From the NCBI GenBank assembly GCA_937901185.1, contig CALCHR010000234.1, forward strand, positions 1 to 10,715: a DNA stretch of 10,715 nt, given 5' to 3'. The notes beneath the pieces were generated by a model. That model worked only from the letters and a program-made list of their open reading frames with translations. It was not told the origin of the DNA and searched no databases. The translations under genes and the position numbers were made by a program. The stretch comes from an uncultured Bacteroidales bacterium. Its GTDB lineage: Bacteria; Bacteroidota; Bacteroidia; Bacteroidales; Bacteroidaceae. Position 1 is the stretch's first letter. Every line of letters begins with the position of its first letter. Below, one piece after another: positions 1 to 7,141 of this stretch.

Positions 1-1063
1 AAGGTGTACATGATTTCAGAGTTGATTCCCCAGATAATGCTGTTACATCAACAATAACATCCTTAGGATCTTCTTCAGAGTCATCTTCGGTCTCTTCAGT
101 ACCGGTAGTGTCTTCAGTCTCTTCATCAGTAGAAGCAACCTCTTCTACTTTATCCTCTTCGGCATCATCTTCAGCGTCCTCAACTAAAGTATCTGACAGT
201 TCATCTTCTTCATTATCCCAAGGAATGTCAGAGTCTAGCTCCTCAACAACCGGTACCGTAGCACCTTTTGTAATAACAAGCTTGTGAGGAGCATTTGTGG
301 CATGCTCGTCAACAAAAGCAATGCATTCTGCCTCAGTGCCTGTAAATAAAATGCCTTCAGGGTCATTTGCATAAACAACAGTAAACAGATTATCAGTGTT
401 TTTAGAAACAACTTGAGTTTCTGTTAAAGGTTCCTCTAGATTAATCTTTAAATTTTCTAAAGCTTGTTTCATAGTATCTTTATCCTCTTCTTTTGCAGTC
501 TCATAAGATTCAGCAAGAGCTCTTCTTAATTTAATGCTATCAGAGTCTAAAGATTCACAAACATTTAGTCTTGCTTTTTTAACTGCGGGTAATTGAACAA
601 TATCCCAGGTCTCTAAGAAAAATGTTTCAGGATCAACTTGATTATTATCCATGACATCACCAGAGCCACGAGAACTAATGCCAGGCACAAAGCCATAATC
701 AACCAATGTTTTTAGCAATCGGCCATTAGGAGTGTCTAGAATGTCAACATAAGCATATAGCTCATCACCAACAATTTTAGGTACCTCTGGAATACAGGCA
801 CATGCCTGTTTCATATCAGTTTCTTCGCGGTCTGCGGGATGACCTAGCTCTAAGAACAGTGCTTTAGTAGCAACCTTTTCTAAAAAGATTTCATCTACAA
901 GAGCTTTCTCCCATAAGGTTCTATTGTATAGTCGACCGTTACGTGTGCTTTCTACACAAGTAGCAATAGGCCCATAAAGTCTACCTAAAATATGTCTGGA
1001 AGTTTTCTCTTCCTCCGATAATGGCTGCATGCGTAAAGCGTTTAAAATCTTTTGATCTTGCAT
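1..1063 (-). CDS. Prohead (capsid maturation) protease, gp21-like, with acidic C-terminal extension; 3' end beyond window
   Basis: The frame opens with ATG at 1063 and stays open to the left edge, giving 354 visible codons and no stop. An AAAGGA ribosome-binding site lies about 10 bases before the ATG. Residues 25-165 resemble the prohead serine protease of T4-like phages (herpesvirus-assemblin fold): a TRNGRLYNR stretch at about 40-48, the catalytic-type histidine in LELGHP (H75), and the serine motif GISSRGSG (S130/S131) 55-56 residues later. In T4 this protease sits in the prohead core, cleaves scaffold and head proteins, and then destroys itself. Residues 225-267 form a small domain with a TGTEAECIAF motif. 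From about 274 to the edge the chain is dominated by Glu, Asp and Thr, as in scaffold proteins, so this may be a protease-scaffold fusion; that is inference. It follows its own promoter box. The family call is strong; the true length is unknown. Confidence 0.88.
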   Translation of the reverse strand, partial: MQDQKILNALRMQPLSEEEKTSRHILGRLYGPIATCVESTRNGRLYNRTLWEKALVDEIFLEKVATKALFLELGHPADREETDMKQACACIPEVPKIVGDELYAYVDILDTPNGRLLKTLVDYGFVPGISSRGSGDVMDNNQVDPETFFLETWDIVQLPAVKKARLNVCESLDSDSIKLRRALAESYETAKEEDKDTMKQALENLKINLEEPLTETQVVSKNTDNLFTVVYANDPEGILFTGTEAECIAFVDEHATNAPHKLVITKGATVPVVEELDSDIPWDNEEDELSDTLVEDAEDDAEEDKVEEVASTDEETEDTTGTEETEDDSEEDPKDVIVDVTALSGESTLKSCTP

Positions 1064-1101
1064 TACACAGTCATCCTTTTTCAGTAGTGTGCGTTACTAA
1101 A

Positions 1102-1110
1102 TAATTTAGC
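1102..1110 (-). promoter_or_regulatory. Putative phage late promoter box GCTAAATTA upstream of the protease
   Basis: The minus strand reads GCTAAATTA here, the same 9-mer found at three other unit starts. It lies about 38 bases before the protease ATG. T4-type late promoters are a single AT-rich box near -10 (TATAAATA in T4), so one such box without a -35 element fits a phage late sigma factor. A weak hairpin with one G-U pair (minus 1101-1095 with 1086-1080) follows directly. Function is inferred from recurrence and position. Confidence 0.6.
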
Positions 1111-1138
1111 TTATTTATTAAATCAATAACTTAATAAA

Positions 1139-1525
1139 TTAGTCTTCAGTAACTTCTTCGGGGTCTTCAGTAGTTTCAGGCTCATCCTCTGGGTCAGCGG
1201 CTGCAGGTCCAACCGGTTCAAGCTCTGCTACAGCTGCTGGTACCTGTGCATCAGATTCATTTGCCATTTTGGCAACGCCGCTTAGGTCTAGGATGCAGTC
1301 ATCAGTAGGTACACCATTTTTATCGTAAGCAGGAATATTCTCGACAGCAGCATAAATTTTGCCGTTGTGTTCATATAAGAATCTACCTGCGAACTCAGCA
1401 TCTACAAAACTACCTAATTTAGTATCTACAGCTGGATCACAAACATCGGAAGCAGTTGCATAAATAGTGCGTTCACCGTTTGCAGCGTGCTCGTAGATTT
1501 TCTTATAACCATTTTGTAAAGTCAT
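1139..1525 (-). CDS. Small acidic-tailed protein in the head gene block, 128 residues, function unknown
   Basis: I do not recognise the family. The start is ATG at 1525 with a clear GAGGAG ribosome-binding site 8 bases upstream; the stop is TAA. Residues 1-85 look like a small compact domain rich in aromatic and beta-type stretches (GERTIYAT, GRFLYEHNGKIYAA). From about 88 the chain becomes Ala/Pro and then Glu/Asp/Thr rich, ending in an acidic tail. No membrane segment or signal peptide is visible. It lies between the 156-residue protein and the prohead protease, where T4 carries the acidic prohead-core proteins gp67 and gp68. A head, core or decoration role is therefore plausible but rests on position and composition only. 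It has its own promoter box and 5' hairpin, suggesting it is needed in high or separately controlled amount. Confidence 0.8.
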   Translation of the reverse strand: MTLQNGYKKIYEHAANGERTIYATASDVCDPAVDTKLGSFVDAEFAGRFLYEHNGKIYAAVENIPAYDKNGVPTDDCILDLSGVAKMANESDAQVPAAVAELEPVGPAAADPEDEPETTEDPEEVTED

Positions 1526-1562
1526 ATAAATGTCTCCTCACGGGTAATTTTTATCTTTGGTT

Positions 1563-1578
1563 TTAGACTCATGTCTAA
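1563..1578 (-). promoter_or_regulatory. 5'-leader hairpin of the 128-residue protein mRNA
   Basis: The minus strand carries TTAGAC-ATGA-GTCTAA, a perfect 6-bp stem with a 4-base loop. It begins about 6 bases after the promoter box, so it would fall at or very near the 5' end of the transcript. A 5'-terminal stem can protect mRNA from 5'-end-dependent decay; that role is inference. Confidence 0.5.
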
Positions 1579-1583
1579 TCAAT

Positions 1584-1592
1584 TAATTTAGC
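1584..1592 (-). promoter_or_regulatory. Putative phage late promoter box GCTAAATTA upstream of the 128-residue protein
   Basis: This is an exact minus-strand copy of the 9-mer shared by four unit starts. It lies directly downstream of the terminator at 1603-1647 and about 58 bases before the ATG at 1525. No convincing -35 element is seen. Its use by a late sigma factor of the T4 gp55 kind is inferred. Confidence 0.65.
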
Positions 1593-1602
1593 GAATATTT
1601 TT

Positions 1603-1647
1603 AAATAAAAACAAACTGCGAGCTTAACTCGCAGTTTGTTTTTATTT
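1603..1647 (-). terminator. Strong intrinsic terminator after the terminase-portal unit
   Basis: Bases 1603-1622 and 1628-1647 form a perfect 20-bp inverted repeat with the 5-base loop CTTAA. On the minus strand the GC core ACTGCGAG/CTCGCAGT is followed by TTTGTTTTTATTT, a good U-rich tail. The repeat overlaps the TAA of the 156-residue gene, so it ends the transcription unit that begins at the SWIM protein. Confidence 0.9.
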
Positions 1648-2116
1648 ATAAAAGATCACGATGACCATTAATATGTTCTAACACAACTAAATCGGCTTTC
1701 AGCAATCTAATAAGTGCTAGACATTGATTAAGGGTACCATTGCTGTAGTAGTCATTTAGTACCCTAGTAATTTCTTCTGCACGCACTTCACGCTGGAAAA
1801 GCTCTTTATTCGCTGTAAGCTTTTTGCTGTAAAGATTAATCTGTACTAGCAAACAAGCAAGAGTTGTAATTATTTCATCAGCATCTTCTAGATCACGAAC
1901 AATATTGTGATATAGTGGAGATTTCTTTTGGTTGTGCTTTTTACGCAGCATCTCATAGAAGTTCGCGACTTCCATGCCCCTATGATCTAAAATAAATTTT
2001 AAAACTTCCATAGGGACCGTTTGAGACGTAACAAGACGTCTCATTGGTCTATCAATATTTATTCCGCGATCTTCTAAAGACACTAAAATTGTCAAACAGT
2101 CGTTCTTAGTAACCAT
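1646..2116 (-). CDS. Helical head-block protein downstream of portal, 156 residues, function unknown
   Basis: The start is ATG at 2116 with AAAGG about 11 bases upstream; the stop TAA lies inside the terminator stem. The sequence is predominantly alpha-helical, mixed in charge, without acidic tail, membrane segment or signal peptide. Notable stretches are FYEMLRKKHNQKK (about residues 53-65) and EVRAEEITRVLNDYY (about 109-123). It immediately follows the portal gene (32-base gap) and is the last gene before the terminator, so it should be co-transcribed with terminase and portal. Proteins in this slot in T4-like phages belong to the prohead core, but I see no motif linking this one to gp67 or gp68. 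The existence of the gene is secure; its function is open. Confidence 0.85.
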   Translation of the reverse strand: MVTKNDCLTILVSLEDRGINIDRPMRRLVTSQTVPMEVLKFILDHRGMEVANFYEMLRKKHNQKKSPLYHNIVRDLEDADEIITTLACLLVQINLYSKKLTANKELFQREVRAEEITRVLNDYYSNGTLNQCLALIRLLKADLVVLEHINGHRDLL

Positions 2117-2148
2117 ATATAAATTTACCTTTCAAAACTCACAAGTGT

Positions 2149-4101
2149 TTATTTATTTTCAGAGAAGTCTGTGTCACTATCTAAATCAGCTGGCGATGGT
2201 AGGTCATCATCCTCTACGAGCACTGTAGCGCTTTGGTCTTCCAATAAAATATCACCAGTGCCTGCATTAAAAGCTTCTAAGGTCTCTAGTGAACCTAGAT
2301 CCTCGTCTTCGCCATCAGTATCTTCTGGCTTAATCTCCTCTGCTGAAGTATCTACTTCAACGTCTTCTTCTGTAGTTTCTTCCTCTGCTGCGGCTTCTTC
2401 GATTGCCTTAATCTCAGCATCGATTTCAGCATTAATCGCATCACCATAGTTTAGAGAAGCAAGTAGTGCTTTCAGGATACGCAGTCTACGAGGCTTATCT
2501 TCAATATCAGTGAATAGACCCTGCATGCTACTAATAGCAGTAATCTTATTAGACAGGTCGGCTCTATAATCAATTTCTTCCTGAGTAACAGGTGCTTTCA
2601 TTTTTAGAGTAAAGTTATTTAAGTAACTCTTAAGACCTTTGTTTAACAGGAATAAGTTGATAGCATCAGTCAGAGCCTGAATCATTGCGTTTTGAACACG
2701 CTTAACACCCTTCGCATAAACACTGGATAGAATTGTTAGAGAAGTGCCACCGTTAAAACCAGCACCATCATCTGTCCAGCCAAAGTACTGCTTAGGAATA
2801 CCATAAGACGAATAGAACTTATTGTTCCACCAATCAAGGTCAGCTAAGTTTTTAACTTCAACGTCACCACCGACAGCTTCAACAGTAATATTGCCTTGGC
2901 CACCGTGTGTTGCAAAATAAATATTGTTTTCAATAGGACCTGGGTTGTTATACTCAGTCATGGAGTTGCCAACGTTTAAGCTAGCTTTCTGCTCCATCAT
3001 ATCCTTAACTCTACGCAGCACCTGCTGTACTTGCTCTTTTGGCATGTCACCGACTTCAACACCGACTTTACGTACAATACTTGAGCGAGTAATTCTGTTA
3101 AGTAGCGCAGCATTTTCTAGCAGTGCTTTTTCACGCCATATCTTATAAGAGTCATATAACAGTGATTTACCACGACGCACGCTGTAAGAATGTTTAGCAC
3201 CCTTGTCATTATCGCTGTGGAATAACTCTACTGTCTCTGGGAATCTAGTAAAGTTGTCTTCCAAACAAGCATGTACAAAGTCATCTGCCTGATATACATT
3301 TACATCAGCTGACTTCATTCTAAAGTTATAGGTGCCAGTCATAGATGAACCTGTCAATGCAGTAGTACCATCAATACCCATAGGTTCATTTGGTACCTCA
3401 ATATAGCCATAAGTTTTACCAAACTTGTTTAGCTCAAACATGGTACCAGGATCATCCACAAGTTCAACATAGTAACTGTAGGAGTCACTTTCTTCATGTA
3501 GATGTAGCTTTACACCTTCGTCTAGCTTTTCTTTCTTTTCTTGCTTTTCATCATCAAAAGCTTCGAATGCTTCGTTAAGCACGTTACGTGCTGAGTAAGC
3601 TTTGTCTACGCGCTCTGGCTTAAACAATTCATCTTTGTAATCAGACTCACGATATAGTCTTAGATAGACATCACCATATTTTAACAGTGAGTAGGTCCAA
3701 GAATACATGTTCTTGTCAGCGTTCATAATGTTTAATATGTAGTTGATAAACTTACTTATATTTGGGTCATTAGCTTCGCACCAGATAACGTGACCATTAT
3801 CGGCAGGTTCACACACATCTTCAGTGTATGTACGAAGAATAGCTGCCACAGAGGAATCCTGCGCCATCGTATCAATCAACTGATACACTTGGTCACGTGA
3901 GTTTGAAATACTTGTAAAGTTTTCAAGGGCCGCCATGTCAAGCTTTCTGCTTAGGCCTGCTTCTATAATATTATCTGGTAGTGCTTTTGTAGTATCAATA
4001 TCCAACGTAGTTGTTGAATCAAGAGTAGTCGCTTGTGCCTGGCGACCAACTAAAGCACTAGTAGGCTTTTTCTTTTTTAGGTCTTTTGTTTCTTCTGCCA
4101 T
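2149..4101 (-). CDS. Portal vertex protein (T4 gp20-like), 650 residues
   Basis: The start is ATG at 4101, preceded by AAGGAG with 8 bases of spacing; that site overlaps the TAA of the terminase gene, so translation is probably coupled. The portal is the dodecameric ring at one head vertex through which DNA enters. Supporting features are an N-terminal region of gp20 type (residues 70-150: DSSVAAILRTYTEDVCEP, then SLLKYGDVYLRLYRE) and the segment near residue 430-450 with FYSSYGIPKQYFGW. This is followed by a helical stretch (KGVKRVQNAMIQALTDAI) resembling the region that lines the channel in portals. T4 gp20 is 524 residues; the extra length lies mostly in a strongly acidic C-terminal tail (about 555-650). 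That tail contains two L-x-E/D junctions (LLED and LVED), the kind of site cut by T4-type prohead proteases. Cleavage here is speculative. The portal assignment is strong. Confidence 0.93.
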   Translation of the reverse strand: MAEETKDLKKKKPTSALVGRQAQATTLDSTTTLDIDTTKALPDNIIEAGLSRKLDMAALENFTSISNSRDQVYQLIDTMAQDSSVAAILRTYTEDVCEPADNGHVIWCEANDPNISKFINYILNIMNADKNMYSWTYSLLKYGDVYLRLYRESDYKDELFKPERVDKAYSARNVLNEAFEAFDDEKQEKKEKLDEGVKLHLHEESDSYSYYVELVDDPGTMFELNKFGKTYGYIEVPNEPMGIDGTTALTGSSMTGTYNFRMKSADVNVYQADDFVHACLEDNFTRFPETVELFHSDNDKGAKHSYSVRRGKSLLYDSYKIWREKALLENAALLNRITRSSIVRKVGVEVGDMPKEQVQQVLRRVKDMMEQKASLNVGNSMTEYNNPGPIENNIYFATHGGQGNITVEAVGGDVEVKNLADLDWWNNKFYSSYGIPKQYFGWTDDGAGFNGGTSLTILSSVYAKGVKRVQNAMIQALTDAINLFLLNKGLKSYLNNFTLKMKAPVTQEEIDYRADLSNKITAISSMQGLFTDIEDKPRRLRILKALLASLNYGDAINAEIDAEIKAIEEAAAEEETTEEDVEVDTSAEEIKPEDTDGEDEDLGSLETLEAFNAGTGDILLEDQSATVLVEDDDLPSPADLDSDTDFSENK

Positions 4102-4113
4102 GATTTGGTCTCC

Positions 4114-5667
4114 TTACAAAATAATTATGCCGCTCATAATATCTTGATATGTTTGATATTCAGCTTGTCGTTGCTGAGCTTTAAATTGGTCTACTTCTGC
4201 GAAGTCACTGTACACTTTTAAAAGCTCATCTTGGAATTCAGTAATCATTTGTTGCTTTCTGAATGCATCAGTCTCAGCAACGGTTACAGCAAGTGACACA
4301 TCCAAATTCTCACCATAGTCATATGAGTATTCTTCTGCAAACTCGCTTGCTAAGAACAGTGCGCCGCAAGCGGCGTCGGCCTGGTCCTTTGAGAAATTCT
4401 GTGGGTGGTCAATGTGACCATCTGACAGACGTTCTAGACTAACAAGTTCTTCTGTCAGTAATTGACAGTCTTTATATATTTGTATGTGTCGTTCATAAAT
4501 TGCAGACTTAAAAAAGGCATAAGGTAAGCAGGTTCTAGTTGAACCGTCAACGCGGTCAACAGAAAGTATTTTAGTTTTAAAACCATCGCCTTTTAGCTGT
4601 TGCTGTATTTGAGCACTTTGATAGGTATCGGACGAAACGCCTTTAATAGCAAAGCCTCTATCACGAAGCCAGCGAATAAAGTTTCTGTTCTTCTCAAAGC
4701 TAACTTGGAAACCTTTTGGTGCTTTAACCGATACAGAGAATGCTAACTTAAATTCTAGCTCTTTGCTTGGGTCACTACCAACAGTCTGTGGACGTTTACC
4801 AGTGATCCAGACACCGGCAATACCTGTTTTGTCGCCAGATAACGACATATCAAGGTGTATAAAGAGTGGTCTAACCATATCACGAGGGTCAACTCTAGAC
4901 AAGTCAAAAAAGTTTGAATATTGTGCAATATCGTCTGGGCTGTTACCAACCTCAATAACGTCTTTTGTAAATGGGTTTTTATATGTGTCTACTTTAGTTT
5001 GGTTAAGTCTTACGCCAGAGATATATTTAGTAGTGCTTGAAGTAGATATACCGGCATTATCAGTCAATGCTAAATCAATATTATCTTCAAAGGCTTCTCT
5101 ATAGATTGGCGGAACTTTTAACATGAAGTAGCCTTTTTCACGATAAGCGTTTACTTCTACTTCTGTAGCACTGATTGGCAATAACTCGTGTGCTAAAAAC
5201 TTATTACCTACTGCTACGTAAAAGCTACCAGGGTCATCAGGAGAACCCTTATCGTTACGAACTACCCATTGAGGTTCATCTACAATAAGTGTTGTTTTAC
5301 TTTCATTTTGCCGTTTCATTTCGATATAGGATTCCATGAAAGCTTGCTCAGAGTCTTTAGAAGACGCAATGATATTCATGGTTGGTAAGTAAGTTCCTTT
5401 ACCAAAACGAGAAATCATACGAGCATCAATCTGAGAAATCATCTTCTTCAGCTTAGCTTTCTGCTTCTCTACATTATTACCTACACCGAAGTTAACTTCA
5501 TCAGAGAAGTTAGAAAATAGTGCACGACCAACTACGTGTCTGTTGCTAGAACCAAAGATAAGCTCAATACCTTTTGGAGGCATCCATTGAGGATTGGTTC
5601 TGCTGGCGTTCATATTGCCACGGTCCATAAACCATTCAGAGTAGCTGTTGCATTTTATCCCAACCAA
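4114..5667 (-). CDS. terL: Large terminase, C-terminal part: Walker B, ATPase remainder and nuclease domain (frame +1 relative to the N-terminal part)
   Basis: Numbering here runs from the TTG at 5667. That codon is not a convincing start because no ribosome-binding site precedes it. Visible features: FSNFSDE (D56, E57) as Walker B with the catalytic glutamate, then the RNase H-like nuclease domain with HLDMSLSGDKTG (D273), SSDTYQSAQ (D347) and HPQNFSKDQADA (D428, D431) as candidate metal-binding acids. This is the DNA-packaging motor and headful nuclease of tailed phages, acting at the portal. The Walker A motif is absent because it lies in the preceding frame (5636-6151). Family logic places the join at about 5638, just before EWFMDRG. 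Joined there, the product is about 678 residues, against 610 for T4 gp17. The stop TAA overlaps the portal ribosome-binding site. The gene is either frameshifted in translation, split, or affected by an indel in the sequence. Confidence 0.93.
   Translation of the reverse strand: MVGIKCNSYSEWFMDRGNMNASRTNPQWMPPKGIELIFGSSNRHVVGRALFSNFSDEVNFGVGNNVEKQKAKLKKMISQIDARMISRFGKGTYLPTMNIIASSKDSEQAFMESYIEMKRQNESKTTLIVDEPQWVVRNDKGSPDDPGSFYVAVGNKFLAHELLPISATEVEVNAYREKGYFMLKVPPIYREAFEDNIDLALTDNAGISTSSTTKYISGVRLNQTKVDTYKNPFTKDVIEVGNSPDDIAQYSNFFDLSRVDPRDMVRPLFIHLDMSLSGDKTGIAGVWITGKRPQTVGSDPSKELEFKLAFSVSVKAPKGFQVSFEKNRNFIRWLRDRGFAIKGVSSDTYQSAQIQQQLKGDGFKTKILSVDRVDGSTRTCLPYAFFKSAIYERHIQIYKDCQLLTEELVSLERLSDGHIDHPQNFSKDQADAACGALFLASEFAEEYSYDYGENLDVSLAVTVAETDAFRKQQMITEFQDELLKVYSDFAEVDQFKAQQRQAEYQTYQDIMSGIIIL
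5636..5644 (-). other. Apparent +1 frameshift site in the terminase gene (CTA CTC TGA)
   Basis: The minus strand reads CTA CTC TGA A in the upstream frame. Reading CTC, skipping one T and continuing GAA TGG TTT joins DKMQQLL to EWFMDRG. A stop codon in the ribosomal A site is the usual setting of programmed +1 shifts (bacterial prfB uses CUU UGA C). However, leucine tRNA would pair poorly with UCU after slipping, and no Shine-Dalgarno-like stimulator is seen 3-4 bases upstream. A one-base indel in the sequence is equally possible. Confidence 0.6.
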
Positions 5668-6151
5668 CGCCTTGTGCAGCTTCCAAAGTAACGTTAAGCA
5701 TAGAGAAGGTTATCTTGTCAATTGGCTGCAGGCCATAGTATGTATATGGGTCTTTTAAGCACATCATGCGATATAGCAAATATAATTGACATAATACAGC
5801 TACGAAAGATTTACCAAGACCGATAGAGCCGGTAAGAATGAGTGTATTATATCTAGTTGTTAAATTATCTGGAAAAATCTCTTGAAGCTTCTCGAGCCAA
5901 TATGGGAATACCGTACATTTGCGTTCACCTGTAAATTCGTCAACCGAATACAGGCCTCTACCTAAGTATCTATCATCTGAAATAAAAGTCATTATATCGA
6001 CCGGTATTTCTTCAAAATCGGAGTACTTTAGATCTTCAAGCAGTGCTGAGCTGCCCTCGGATGCATATTCTCTTAGAATCTGCATGGCAAGGGCACGTTC
6101 TTCTGGAGAAAGACCATCAAGAGCCTTTAAATTTATTTCGTTTGATATCAT
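5636..6151 (-). CDS. terL: Large terminase, N-terminal part: Walker A segment, ending at an in-frame TGA
   Basis: The preferred start is ATG at 6151, 11 bases after AGGAG; TTG at 6154 directly before it would give 8 bases of spacing and cannot be excluded. The chain of 171 residues carries TLILTGSIGLGKSFVAVL, a Walker A P-loop (GSIGLGKS, about residues 108-115), as in terminase ATPases. After GVGWDKMQQLL it stops at TGA (5638-5636). The following DNA continues the same domain in the +1 frame with EWFMDRG, and Walker B follows there. Neither half could work alone as a motor. Every other gene ending inside the window, and both halves of the nucleotidyltransferase, stops with TAA, so the TGA is an odd one out. 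It follows the SWIM-protein gene with a 24-base gap. Confidence 0.9.
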   Translation of the reverse strand: MISNEINLKALDGLSPEERALAMQILREYASEGSSALLEDLKYSDFEEIPVDIMTFISDDRYLGRGLYSVDEFTGERKCTVFPYWLEKLQEIFPDNLTTRYNTLILTGSIGLGKSFVAVLCQLYLLYRMMCLKDPYTYYGLQPIDKITFSMLNVTLEAAQGVGWDKMQQLL

Positions 6152-6175
6152 CAATTCGAAATCTCCTATTGTGCT

Positions 6176-7084
6176 TTATTTTTGCTCCTGCTCTTCGTCA
6201 GATTTTTCAACAGCGTCTTCTTCCGGTTCTTCAGCAGGAGGTTCATTAATCTGAGCTTTGTTTTGTTTTTGTTTGCCACCTGTATTTGTTACAGGATTTT
6301 TATTACTACCTGGTTTAAACTTACCTCTATTACGACCGTATTCATTAATCATATCAATTAAGTCACGCCCAGTTTCTAAGTCTTCGTTATCTTCTACAAT
6401 ACCGTTTTGCTCAGCCTCATCAGCAGGTACGCCATATAACTTTGGAAACACTAGCTTTAAGAATGCTGCTGGTTTCTTCTCTGAAAGGAAGTGGCAGTAG
6501 TTGTTGATAACAGATGCTACTTTCATCATCCAGTCACCATTAGCAAGAACTAATAGCATATGCTTACAGCCGCGTCCTTTATCATCGTTTGGATTTGCAA
6601 TACCTTTACCAGGTCCTGGATCATTAGAAGAGTCATCTACTGACACATTCTTAATTATATTCCAGTGAGCAAAGCGATATTTAGCATCTGGACAGGTACA
6701 CTTAATATAAACATCCGTGGTATTGAATACTTTTGTTAATGCTTGAATAATTGTGCGATATTCTAGCTTATTGTTATTGTTCTTGATGTTTTTTTGTATT
6801 TCAGCTACAACACCTTCGAGCTTTATTGTTACAGTATACTCATCGTTCTCACCAACTACAGGAATATTGACTAATAATATATCCTGCTTAAACAGTGAGT
6901 TCATATCTATCTGATTATAATTTTTAACAGCATTAGCTATTTTAGAATACTTTTTACGCTCAAATCTATTTTTGCCACGCTCTTGATTTTTATAAGGACC
7001 AGCATTTCTAGATTGAGCAATAAGCGAAGTTCGGTTAGCTTCTAATAGCTGAATAAGAAAATGTTCTTGCAAGCTCTTCTTCAA
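6176..7084 (-). CDS. SWIM zinc-finger protein with acidic C-terminal tail, encoded directly upstream of terminase
   Basis: Start choice: the longest frame begins at TTG 7126, but that codon lies within the promoter region. TTG at 7084 is preferred because AAAGG (7099-7095) lies 10 bases upstream, giving 302 residues. Residues 129-175 contain CTC (C129, C131) and, after a Gly/Asn/Asp-rich insert, GCKH (C173, H175). This matches the CxC...CxH pattern of SWIM zinc fingers, which bind DNA or protein partners. Residues 25-55 are rich in Lys/Arg, and residues 255-275 are low in complexity (Lys, Asn, Gly). The last 25 or so residues form an acidic tail (PPAEEPEEDAVEKSDEE). No enzymatic motif is seen. 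It is the first gene of the unit terminase-portal-156-residue protein, a position often held by the small terminase. A packaging-related DNA-recognition role is possible but untested. Confidence 0.85.
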   Translation of the reverse strand: MKKSLQEHFLIQLLEANRTSLIAQSRNAGPYKNQERGKNRFERKKYSKIANAVKNYNQIDMNSLFKQDILLVNIPVVGENDEYTVTIKLEGVVAEIQKNIKNNNNKLEYRTIIQALTKVFNTTDVYIKCTCPDAKYRFAHWNIIKNVSVDDSSNDPGPGKGIANPNDDKGRGCKHMLLVLANGDWMMKVASVINNYCHFLSEKKPAAFLKLVFPKLYGVPADEAEQNGIVEDNEDLETGRDLIDMINEYGRNRGKFKPGSNKNPVTNTGGKQKQNKAQINEPPAEEPEEDAVEKSDEEQEQK

Positions 7085-7094
7085 GATTTGACCG

Positions 7095-7099
7095 CCTTT
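7095..7099 (-). promoter_or_regulatory. Ribosome-binding site fixing the TTG start of the SWIM protein
   Basis: The minus strand reads AAAGGAAAGGCGGTCAAATC and then TTG. The second AAAGG (7099-7095) ends 10 bases before TTG at 7084. No purine-rich site precedes the upstream TTG at 7126, which falls inside the promoter sequence and probably would not be transcribed as a leader. Confidence 0.65.
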
Positions 7100-7115
7100 C
7101 CTTTGAATTACTGTA

Positions 7116-7124
7116 TAATTTAGC
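7116..7124 (-). promoter_or_regulatory. Putative phage late promoter box GCTAAATTA upstream of the SWIM-terminase-portal unit
   Basis: This is an exact minus-strand copy of the shared 9-mer, in the longer context TTTGCTAAATTATAC, which is also found at 9489-9475. It lies 31 bases before the preferred TTG start and just past the terminator of the preceding gene. It would drive SWIM protein, terminase, portal and the 156-residue protein as one message. Confidence 0.7.
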
Positions 7125-7141
7125 AAATATTTTTTTGGTAA

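Noticed and set aside
1114..1138. Inverted repeat TTTATTAA/TTAATAAA after the 128-residue gene, as a terminator
   Set aside because: The 8-bp stem contains only A-T pairs and lacks a U-run on the minus strand, so it is too weak to call; some read-through into the protease gene is likely.
2171..2449. Plus-strand Ser-rich reading frame opposite the portal tail
   Set aside because: It is the mirror of Glu/Asp-rich codons (GAA/GAT read as TTC/ATC in reverse frames), has no family resemblance and lies inside a clear gene. The same holds for the other plus-strand frames, such as 2924-3148, 4763-5104, 5919-6254, 7599-7874, 8029-8349 and 10184-10369.
5636..5638. Stop-codon reassignment (TGA read as an amino acid) to rescue the terminase
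   Set aside because: The continuation of the protein is in the +1 frame, not in the frame of the TGA, so readthrough would not restore the domain.
4114..6151. Intron or intein as cause of the terminase split
   Set aside because: The two halves abut with no inserted sequence, so there is nothing to splice out.
7085..7126. Longer start of the SWIM protein at TTG 7126
   Set aside because: The codon is interleaved with the promoter box GCTAAATTA and has no ribosome-binding site; TTG 7084 has AAAGG at proper distance.
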